This document shows, piece after piece, positions 19,774 through 29,140 of a DNA stretch of 34,939 nt (the first letter of the stretch is position 1; each line of letters opens with the position of its first letter). A model generated the notes under the pieces. It worked only from the letters and a program-made list of their open reading frames with translations. It ran no database searches and was not told the origin of the DNA. This DNA is from Chara braunii (lineage: Eukaryota; Streptophyta; Charophyceae; Charales; Characeae): NCBI GenBank assembly GCA_003427395.1, contig BFEA01000545.1, positions 743,673 through 778,611 on the forward strand, in the 5' to 3' direction. A program made the translations under genes and the position numbers.

Positions 19774-22010
19774 ATGTCGGATGCAGATATAATCGAGCGG
19801 GGCCCGACAGCTACGCCAGCAGACTTCGTCAAGGCCCTTGAAAAAAGGGAGTTGGCACGGCTACGGGTACCAAAGGTTGACATCTTTCATTTTGAAGGAG
19901 AGAGGGTGTCGAAATGGCTGGAGCTCCTGGAACAGGTTACAACCGAGGTGCCTGAGGTAGATAAGTTTAAGTTCCTACCTCGATATATCTGGTGGGAAAC
20001 CCGGCCCGAAGTAATAAAAGTAGTTGCTGAAGCAGGGGGAGACTGAGCAACGTTCTTGGCTGAGATGCAAAGGCGATTCAAGTTAGGGGATGGCTTGCTG
20101 ACTAAGACAGATTTGGAGATGCTACAGCGGGATGAATTCTCCACAGTAAGGGCCTTTGCCACAACATTTGAGAAGATGGCAAAGAAAGTCCCAGGGTTGG
20201 CGGAAGAGGAACAATGTGCCACTTTCCTGGGGCATTTTAAGAATTGGGAAGCCTCGTCGTTAACTAAGAAGGCTGCACCAGGAAAGAAACTGACTTGGGC
20301 CGCCATAAAGGAAGGCGTGATAGAAGGAGAACTGGACCAAGTAGACATTTTTCAGATGAGACAAGCCAGGAAGAAGAGGAAGGTTTTGGATGTCACCACG
20401 AGTGATGGATGCGATTTTAAGAAAATGATAGAGGACGCGGTGGCCCAACTCGAAGCAGAGAAGGAAGCGAAAATAAAAACTATGGTGGCACCACAGACCC
20501 AAGGGAAAGCCAAGAAGACAGTGGTGCAGGAGGAAGAAAAAGAGGAAGAGAAAGAGGAGCCTGAGCCACAAAAGTTGACAAAGGCTCAGAGGAAGGCAAG
20601 GAACTTGACTCAGGGGGGGCAAGGCTCAGGGAGGGGTCAGGTCCTGCAAGTTGTAGCCATGCCCACCCCTCCTGAGCCGCCCAATCGGGCTGCACCAGCA
20701 CACTATGGGCCATGGCCAGGTTGTGGACCTTCAAGTCACTGGAATGGGCACTGCTCATATGCACCATGGCCGATGAGTGGGCCGCATGGATCATGTGTCG
20801 GACCGCCGATGAGCACGGCTTCCTGCGGCTGCCCTGGTCCCCAAGCTCAGCAAGTGAGTCACCCAAACCCACCGCCAAACCAACCTCAGCAGTCAGCCCC
20901 ACAAGGATCACAAGGCAACCAAGGCGGCGGACGTGGACAAAATCAAGGATGGGGCCGAGGGCGAGGAAATGGTGGCCGAGGAGGAAACGACAGAGGAAAT
21001 GGTGGCCGAGGAGGAAACGACAGAGGAAATGGTGGTGGTAATGCTACAGGCGGGGGAAACGGGGACTGAACTGCATCCGGAAGTCAGGGTGGTCAAGAAG
21101 GTGGAAGAGGCGCTGACAGAGGTAGAATAGACTGGAGGAATGTTATTTGTTGGCACTGTGGGCAGAAAGGCCATACCATCAAGTTATGCCATGTCCGGAG
21201 AAACGATGAAGACGAAGGCCTAATCAACACCAACTACGATGGGGATATGTACGACAAGTGGGGGTACCACCTTGATCCAAGGACCCTAGGCGAGACAAGG
21301 AAGGAGGCCCTACGACGAGCCGAGGCAGGTGAACCGCCCGCCCCTCCAGCCATGTTTCGGATATGGCAGGAAAAAGAGGGCCGTAGTGACATCGGGGTGG
21401 AAAAGGTAAGAGAGAACGAGGGGGTAGAGCAAGAAAGGAAAGTTGGCATCATCAAGGAAGAACCAATCATAGTAGAGTCCGACGATGAGATAGAAGAAGA
21501 CTGCTGGAACATACCGCGACACGTTGAGACAGGGGAGGATTACTAGAGGACGGCCCGACAGACAATGGAAAGAATGGAGGACTTGATAGACAAAGTCGGG
21601 CGGTACCAACAAAAGTTGATTGATATGTGTGAAAAAGTCAAGGAGTGGAAGGGTAAGGAACCGCTAGTATACCTCTACGACCTAGGTCCAGGGTCGCAAG
21701 GAGGATCTGGTAACCTGCCAAACGTCACGACTTCGGGGCCGGTGCCAAGATCCGGAATGACCTACAGACCACCCTCTAGGACGGGAAGGGTGCCACATGC
21801 TGTCAGGACCAGGGTTAAAGGGTCGGTGAGCCCCGAAGAACCGGCGAAGGATGTTCCCGAGTCGAGTGGAGAAAAAAAGGTAGTGGACGTTCCAGAAGAG
21901 CAGGATGATGAAGATGATAGGTTGAGAAAAGAAGAGGATGAGAAGGCAAGCAGAGGGTCAAGAAGAGAGGTGCCAAGCCTGATACAGACAAGGCACTGGA
22001 AAAAAGAAGA
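19774..22010 (+). pseudogene. Retrotransposon Gag (gag-1), nonsense-mutated
   Basis: Gag forms the particle and binds the element's RNA. One frame runs from the ATG at 19774. The N-terminal part (WLELLEQV, FLAEMQRRFKLGDGLL, REFA-like AFATTFEKMAKKV) looks like a Ty3/gypsy capsid domain. A Glu/Lys-rich linker, a Pro/His/Gln-rich section, an RGG-rich stretch (a 30-bp unit duplicated at 20971-21030) and a canonical CCHC knuckle, CWHCGQKGHTIKLC (about 21156-21197), follow. An acidic, probably coiled-coil tail reaches about 22010. The same frame is interrupted by TGA at 20044 and 21067 and TAG at 21544. It then loses register in an A-run near 22008-22018, where protease begins in another frame. The start is chosen as the first ATG after the PBS with an uninterrupted capsid reading. 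Confidence 0.9.
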
Positions 22011-22011
22011 A

Positions 22012-22950
22012 GAAGTGCGTCGTTCGAGTAGAAGAGGGGTACGATGTAGAGGAAATAATGGACAGAATCCTTGAGGGTCATAATCACCTTATGAACCTGA
22101 AGGACGTACTAGCCTTAGCGCCTAGGCTCAGGGATGAGCTAAGGGCGCGACTATCCAGGAAGATGGTGGCCAGTGTGCGACTAGGGACTATAATCCCTAA
22201 GGAGGCTGAGTGGGCGGAAACGGGTACTAAGATGGACTGGAAGTCTGTCGCCTGTGGCTGCCTCGAAGTTGTGGTAAAAGGAAAGACATGCACCGCAATG
22301 GTGGACATTGGACCGGAAATGAACCTCATAAAGGAGGAACATGCTGTACGGCTGGGAATGGAGATAGACCGCTCTGACAACGGGGTTTTTATGGGGGCCA
22401 ATAGGCGATCGATATTCATTGGGACCGCGTCGTCAGTGATATTGGAAATTAGAAAGGTGAAAGTAAGGAGCTGCTTCTTTGTGATGCCTGACTTGGACCA
22501 CGCTATTCTACTTGGGAGATCGTTCCTAAGTCGGACAGAGACGGTCATCCTCAACAAACACGATGAAACTATGTTCCTCGTCCTGTGCGACCCCGTATGC
22601 GGGAACTACGAGGTCGTCACTTGCAAGAACACAGGACCCAAGAGCGTAAGGAACCGGCCCAACCCCGGTTCATTCACGATTGAAGAGTCAGAAGAAGAAG
22701 AAAGGCTAAGGATTGAGAACAACAGGCTCGCGGAGGTGAGAGAGCCAGAGGCGCTGACTCTAAGCTTGGCAAACATAGGTGACGCCATGGACATCGTATC
22801 AACCTATGGGATGGCGGACCCTGAGGCTGTGGAGGCCTTGAGAGAGAAAGTGGTGAAGCAGATGGGCGCGAGAGAGATGGAATTAGTGTATCGAACATCT
22901 GGGAAGACAGGTGGGGTGAGTGGAGCACAGCCCCAAAGTGCAACTCAGCC
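22012..22950 (+). pseudogene. Retropepsin-like aspartic protease region of pol
   Basis: The protease cleaves the Gag-Pol polyprotein. The frame holds a leader (LEGHNHLMNLKDVLALAPRL), then MVDIGPEMNLI at the active-site position (22301-22333). A hydrophobic strand and the ILLGRSFL motif typical of the second half of retropepsins follow. The active-site triplet Asp-Thr/Ser-Gly reads Asp-Ile-Gly here (codon 22307-22309), which should abolish activity. An acidic tail of about 130 residues links to RT. The region is offset from gag by a frameshift near 22008-22018 and from RT by another in the T run at 22951-22956. Confidence 0.88.
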
Positions 22951-25300
22951 TTTTTTAGGGGTGGGCTCAAACAAGGTGCACAAAGGCGGTACAAAAGGGT
23001 AGACCAAAAGTGCCACCCTGTTCCCGTACTCGTTACTGAAGAGCAAGAAGTATACTACGAGCGGGAACGAGAATTGATACGGTAGATGAGAGGGAAAGCG
23101 GCAAATGGGCCATGTCGTATCAATCCCGAGACACAGAGAGTGTTGATTATAGGGGAGTCTGGCTTCCTTACAGCGCAGGAGGAAAAGCTTGTGGTGGAAA
23201 CCATAAGAGGAAGGCATGCGGCATATGCCTTCAGTGATGATGAGAGAGGCCGACTGGACGTGGACATTATCCCCATGATTAGGATACATACCGTACCTCA
23301 CGAGCCATGGAACTTGCGAGGCGCACGGTACCCTAATCCAGCGGACGAAGAGAAGGTAGTTAACTACCTTGACGGGAAGATCCGCACTCATGTGGCTGAC
23401 TACTCGAGCGGACCGTATGCATCTCCATGGTTTTGCTTTGTCAAACCCAATGGGACTTTGAGGTGGGTACAGGATTTGCAGCGCCTGAACGCTGTGACAG
23501 TGAGAGACGCAGGTGGTCTCCCCAATGCTGATGCGCTTTTAGAGGCATGCGCCGGGAGGGCCATTATATCACTCGACTTGTATTCAGGCTATGACGAGTT
23601 TCCTGTGTACCCATCAGACAGGCCTATGACAACTATTCATACCCCTCGAGGGTTGATGCACATGAACATTGTGCCGCAAGGGTGGATGAATGCGGTCGTC
23701 ATGGTTCAGCGGCACATGGTGAGGGCGATGCAACCCATAAGTCCTCACATCACGCAGCCCTACATTGGCAATCTGGCCGTGAAAGGGCCCAAAGAGAAGG
23801 ATGAGCAGGAGGTGATGCCAGGAATCAGGTGCTTTGTCTGGGATCATGTGCAAGACTTGTGCAAGGTCCTGGATCTTCTGAAGGAGCATAACCTTACTGC
23901 CAGTGGGCCGAAGTCAAAGCACTGTATGAGCGGAGCTACCATCTTGGGGTTTGTGTGCGACGAGAGGGGTCGTCGGCCAGACACTAAGAAGACTAATAAG
24001 ATTCTCGAATTGCCAACACCGTTCCAGACTATCACGAAAGTGAGGAGTTTCCTGGGAACGTGTGGGTTTTGGAGGATCTTTATTAAGGGGTTTGCGGCGA
24101 AGACAGAGCAACTGCGGAAGCTTGTACGTCAGGGTCAAGATTGGGAATGGGGAGACCAACAAGAGTCTGTGATAAAAGGTCTGAAGAAAGAATTTGAGGA
24201 AGGAGGGTTAGTACTGGGAGTACCAGACCATGCGGCGGTAATGACCAGACCCTTTATTGTCGAAACGGATGCCGGGCCAACTGCTCTGGGAGGTGTGTTG
24301 ATCTAGCGAGACCCCAAAAGAGAAGAACGGCCATTGAGATTTGAGAGTCGGACGCTCAACACATCAGAGAGGAACTACTCTCAATTCAAGCGCGAAACCT
24401 TGACAGTTCTTCACTGTTTGACGATCTTTAGAAACTACCTCTTCGGCAGCAGGTTTGTACTAAGGGTCAACGCTACGACATTGGCTGGTTCCCTCAAGAA
24501 CTTCGCTCCTTCAGATCCAACTATCGCCAGGTGGTTGACGTACATCTGGATGTTCGACTTCGAGTTGGAGCGAATTCCAGGGAATAAGAATAGGGCGAAC
24601 GGGCTGAGCCGAGTCGACTGGGACAAGAACAATCAAGGAGTGATCGAGGATGTTCCACCAGTCGACGGGTTCTTGGACAGCGAGGAGGATGTGAGACTTC
24701 ACATCAACTCTTGGGCATTGGCCGTAGGTAAGTGTGTTACTCTTGGACGGCCTGTATGGCTTGCGCCTCCAGGACATGCACGACGACTAGACTTGGTCCT
24801 CAAACCCTATATTGAAAAAGATTCTTGGGGAATGTCGGGCGTAGATTGGATGATGGAGCTGACATTGGTAGGCAAGTACCAACTGCATGAGGACTCGCTT
24901 ACGATTGAGGATGGGGCGCTGCAGGTAAGCAAGCAGGAGAAGGCGATAGGTGGGGTATATCTGCTGGCAAATGCGCTGCTTCAGGAGGAGGCAGACAAGA
25001 ATACGGTTCTAGACCAGAAAGGGGTGGTAGAGCCAGGAGAAGGCAACAATGTGATTCACGAGAGAGAAGATGATGACTTTGAAGAGGGGGAGATCAAGGA
25101 AGCATTTCGAGCAGAGGAGTATGAAGGAGTATACCTTGAACTCGGCATGCTTCTTTCGTGCGAGATGAGGGAAAGGGATGCCTGCGCGAGAGTTTTGAAG
25201 ATGAGGCCAAGCTTCCTGGTAAGGGATGACCATTTGTTCATGAGGAGCAAAGAAAGGGATCCCAAGAGAGTAGTCTGCGGCGTCGCTCGCCAGATTGACA
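22951..25300 (+). pseudogene. Reverse transcriptase and RNase H region of pol
   Basis: Copies element RNA into DNA and removes the RNA strand. RT motifs in order: KPNGTLRWVQDLQRLN (about 23440), DLYSGYDEFPV with the first catalytic Asp (about 23575), TPRGLMHMN and PQGW (about 23640-23690). The YxDD box should follow, but the sequence reads YIGNL (23761-23775), so both Asp codons are altered. LGFVCDERG and the FLGTCGFWRIFI thumb follow. RNase H starts with ETDAGPTALGGVLI (about 24265). Its last acidic motif reads RANGLSR, where an Asp is expected (codon 24598-24600). In-frame TAG codons sit at 23083 and 24304. A spacer of about 220 residues with an acidic patch leads to integrase. Clearly non-functional. 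Confidence 0.92.
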
Positions 25301-25301
25301 T

Positions 25302-26372
25302 ATGGCGGCACTGCACGACGGTATGGCAGGTGGCCACAGAGGTGCAGATACGACATATCTAAAAATCCACGAGCTGTACTATTGGGATGGCATGGGGCAG
25401 ATGATCGACGATTACTGTAAGTCCTGTGTACCATGCCGGGAGCGATCCTCTCTTAGACTTAGAGAGTCGCTTCACCCAAGGTATGTTCGTGAGGTTGGAG
25501 CCGTCGTACACTTGGACTTGTTGGCAATGTCGTTGGGAATAGGGAGCTACAACTTCATCTTTGATGCGCGGGACAACCTCTCTGGGTTTGTGGATGGCAG
25601 GGCCATTCGCACAAAGACTGGCGAGACGCTGACTCGGTGTATTGAAGAGTATTATCTTCGCTATCCCTTTGTTTCCAGGCTTGTGATGGATAGGGGGTCC
25701 GAATTCACCTGTGCGGAAGTAAAGGCTCTTCTGAGGAAGTATGGGGTGATCGCTGAATACACCACTGCGGCACACCCTCAAGCTAATGCACCTGTGGAGA
25801 GAGGGCATAGCACCATTACGAATCTTCTTGCCAAGTGGACTAACGACAGACCCAATCAGTGGCCGAACTTTCTGAGAGTCGCTTTCTTCGTAGACAATAT
25901 CACCGTCAGGAGGAGCACCGGCTATGCACCGACCACGTTATGGTATGGCAGGCACGCCACGTTTCCTATCGAGAGCTTCCTAAAGATCTGGAGGCGACAG
26001 GATCTCGAGACTGATCTGACCTTTGAGGAACTGCTGGATCTGAGAGCACGTCAGATCGACACTATTGAGGACAGGATTGAGGAAGCAGCAAGTAGGACAG
26101 CCGATAACCGTACCAAGGACAAGTTCCGGTGGGATAAGATGGCGAGGGTAAGAAAGGAGCCTCTCAAGGTGGGAGACGTTGTGTTGTTGTATGACTCATC
26201 CCTGGAAAAGCAGTGGTCTCGGAAGTTGGATAAGAGGTGGTTGGGACCTTACAGGGTCACCAGATGTGGTGAACATGGTGTCTACCAAATCGAAGAGCTG
26301 AATGGGACGGCATGGAAGGACTGGTTGTTAGGCTCGAGGCTAAAGAAGCTCGTGGCTCGAGACAAGGTTTGA
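25302..26372 (+). pseudogene. Integrase region of pol, catalytic triad retained
   Basis: Integrase inserts the cDNA into the chromosome. In order: an HHCC zinc-binding motif (LHDGMAGGH, then CKSCVPC, about 25313-25433), and the catalytic core with the first Asp in VVHLDLL (about 25504-25524), the second in VMDRGSEF (about 25683-25706) and the Glu in QANAPVERG (about 25779-25805), a DD35E arrangement. A C-terminal GPY/F motif is present in RWLGPYRVT (about 26236-26262). No chromodomain is visible. The frame is complete for about 356 codons, but it is out of register with RNase H because of an apparent one-base loss near 25300. The TGA at 26370 may be a decay stop or the natural end. Confidence 0.92.
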
Positions 26373-26462
26373 CACCACTTGGGGCAGCCATGCCAAGAGG
26401 GAGGGGAGGGGCAGAGCCAGTGGGAACCCCCTGGGGGGCAACCCGACAGAGGACGCGGATGA

Positions 26463-28604
26463 GGACTAGGAGAGGACAGACCTCCAGTCTTCCAGGGAGG
26501 GAACGTTGAGCTGTTCCTGATGAAGTTTGAGAGGCATGCGCGAAAGTTTGGATGGGACGGCACTAGGATGTTGAGGGAGGTGAGAGGCATAGGCGAGTGG
26601 GCGGACCCTATTGCTAAGATGGTCAGAGAGTCGTTAACCTGGCAGGATTTCGAGCGAAAAATGAAAGGTTTGCATCCGTCACCACTGGGAAGGGATGAAT
26701 AGCCCATTCGATTCGACTCCACTAACCTGGGGGAGTTCCTATGGGCCTATGATCGGTATGCAGATGAGCTCGATATCCCAGGAGAGCGGAGGGTGGGGAA
26801 CTTCCTTCTGTTCGTGAGCCACCATATTAGACCCTTCGTCCGATCTATCGTGGAATCTGCCAGGAACTGGGGGCACTGCAAGAAGCTGCTATGGAACTAC
26901 TATACTCCAGCTCGTCAGACAGGTGAGAGAAGAGGCATGTAAAAGAGAAGAAGGGAACCAGAGGTAGAGAAAAGGGGAACCGCTGAGCAGGGCACATCGT
27001 CAGGGACACAAAGGGAGGAAAGGAGGAAGGAACACAAGTCCCACCGGCATGAGAGAGGAGGGGGGTCCGGTGGTTCAGATGCACCTCCACAGCCTGCTCG
27101 AAGGGAGATGAATTGTCCCATGCCAGATGTACAGCCCGATTTGCCTCATGAGCCACAGGTGCAGGACCAAAGGGAGGAGCAATCTGCCCAGGAGAAACAG
27201 TTGGATAGAAAGGAGAGAGCAGCAAGAGAGCAAGAGATCAAGACTCAACTCAGGATGAAGAACCTCGCTGAGCTGCATGAGAGGATGCAGCAAGGGAAAT
27301 AGCCTGAAGAGGTGGAGGACAGGAGTGGTAAGGGCACCTTCACTCAAGAGGAGGATCTTCCCCTATTCTCAAAAGTATGGGTCAACTTTGACAAGTTGAT
27401 GGACGCTGCAGGGAGATCTTGAGGGCATCACCAGGAGATGGGGGTCAAGTTGGTCTCTACAGACCTACTCAACCTGAGAGGCGCGATGAAGGAAGGCTTC
27501 GCAACAGCCAGAGCTTCAGACCAAAAGATTGGAGACAGGTTGACAAAGGTGGCACGAAAGGTATATAGCCAGGGGATGGACTGGGAAAGAGAAGTTGAGG
27601 GTTTAAAGAAGGAGCTGGGAAGGCAAGGCAAAAAGTTGGAAGCAGTAAAGGCGGGGATGGAGAAGGTTTGGGCTGAGAATGAGAGCGTCAGGCAAGTCAA
27701 TCAGTCCCTCAACAGGGTCACTGACGCCCTCAGCCCAAACGAGAGCGTCAGGCAAGTCAATCAGTCCCTCAACAGGGTCACTGACGCCCTGAGGGCCTAC
27801 CTATGCGCTCAACAAATCTCCTTTCAAGCGAAAGAGGCGAAGTGGGAGAAGAGAATTCAAGACCTCGAGGCCAAGTATGCATAGCAGGCTCCCACGAGAG
27901 TGGTGGATTGGACGGAGGTCCAGAGGTTTGAAATCAAGGAACAGCCCGCTGAGGAAGTCTTCAAGAGGGAGAAGAAAGTAGAGAAGTTGGATCAGCAGGA
28001 GGGTGAGGAGATCCCTCTGATCGACAAAGAGATGTTAAAACATCCAGGAGCACTAGCAGAGAAGGGCGTGGAGGTCGAAGAGTTTGAGTGGCGATTGCCA
28101 ACGGGCCTGACACTTGGACATGAGCCAACACTACAAGGGAAGGGACCGCCTGCTGAGGCAATGAGAGCTGAGGAAGTTCCACCTACACCTCAGGGAGAGA
28201 CTACGAGATAACAAGAGGGTCAAGAGAGTGTGGGCCAGACCATGGTTGAGACTGAGCAGAGAGTGGGCCTAAAGGACTGTCAGGAGTCAACTATGCCACA
28301 GGAGGTGCCGGTTACTGCAGATTTGCGGGACGCATTGGGATCTTGGGCCACTGGGTCAATGCCAGAGAGGCATGTTGGTGAGCAGGTGATACGAGCAGAT
28401 GACGGAGCAGCCTGCCCCACTTCCTCAGAGGTCCCACAATAGGAAGTTACAAGTAGGATCTCGACAGTCCCGTCAGCAATACCCTCGCTGGAAGGAGAGA
28501 AAATGTTACAGAAAAAGTTGGACAAATATTTCTACTGCAAGAAGGGCAAGCATCGATCAGACGACTGCCCTAAGAGCCTCAAGGTCAGGTTCATTGATAG
28601 TTAG
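26463..28604 (+). pseudogene. Second gag-like frame (gag-2) downstream of integrase
   Basis: A long reading in the integrase register. It starts with a capsid-like segment (VELFLMKFERHARKFGW, ADPIAKMVRESLTWQDFERK, LGEFLWAYDRYADEL, VGNFLLFVSHHIRPFVRSI). A Glu/Arg/Lys-rich, probably coiled-coil section follows, containing a 60-bp tandem duplication (27681-27790, SVRQVNQSLNRVTDAL twice). A near-terminal YFYCKKGKHRSDDCP (about 28526-28570) resembles a CCHC knuckle with the first Cys replaced by Tyr. Stops interrupt it at 26460, 26700, 26940, 27300, 27420, 27882, 28209 and 28440, with no frameshift. It may be an extra ORF of this family, as some plant gypsy elements carry downstream of pol, or the gag of a second element joined here. 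The 555-bp repeat begins 20 bases after the knuckle region. Confidence 0.75.
27681..27790 (+). repeat. 60-bp tandem duplication inside gag-2
   Basis: 50 identical bases at 27681-27730 and 27741-27790, spaced 60 bp, adding 20 residues in frame. Identity implies a recent event relative to the stop codons, or conversion. Confidence 0.95.
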
Positions 28605-29140
28605 CATGCGCACGTGCAAGGCGGGGGTCGAGGAGTGGGCCACAAGAGAAGAGTGGGGCCGACAGAGGGAGAGAGGGAGAGAGAGAGGCTCTCCACGGGA
28701 GAATTGAATTCCCGACTGGCTATGCTACGCACCCATACTTGCCTATCATTACGCTGCTCACTCCACGAGCCACCTAATGTCGTTGCCTCGAGTCGAGACT
28801 GAGTCTGGGTATATGCGACGGTATAGACGGGAGGAGAGGGATGGAGGGAGAGGGGAGAATACTTACCTACAGGAGTACGACAGTCTCGTCGACTGCCAGA
28901 GCTTGCTGCGCAAGTCCAAGGGTGCGGCGGGCCGTATACGGGTTCCCTGGAAAGAGGGCGTGAGCCGCCTGAACCTGAGCTCTGAGTGGTGCCGGGTACA
29001 TGCGAGATAGGAGTAGGATAAGGTGGGATTTTTGACAAGCGTATATCCCCTCGTCCTCGCTGAAGATTCATTCCCGCTTCATACATTTGGAGGGTAGATG
29101 GGACGAGGCCCAGGGTTCGTGACCTTCGGCTTTGTGTCTG
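28586..29140 (+). repeat. 555-bp direct repeat, 3' copy (putative LTR part)
   Basis: Partner of 17647-18201. It starts immediately after the gag-2 knuckle region. No clear polypurine tract precedes it, which is unusual for a 3' LTR. Past 29141 it diverges from the sequence that follows the 5' copy. Confidence 0.9.

Larger units (their letters stand above)
17647..29140 (+). mobile_element. Degenerate Ty3/gypsy LTR retrotransposon with two gag-like frames
   Basis: Order on the plus strand: 555-bp direct repeat, gap, tRNA-Asp PBS, gag with CCHC knuckle, protease, RT, RNase H, spacer, integrase, a second gag-like frame, then the second 555-bp direct repeat. Protease-RT-RH-IN order defines Ty3/gypsy (Metaviridae type). 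The ends are uncertain. The two direct repeats (about two dozen substitutions by eye, no net indel) behave like LTRs. However, the 3' copy stops at 29140, whereas the 5' side continues to a CA at 19434 before the PBS, so the 3' LTR would be truncated. Alternatively the 555-bp unit is a separate repeat that landed twice. All coding parts are broken. Confidence 0.8.
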
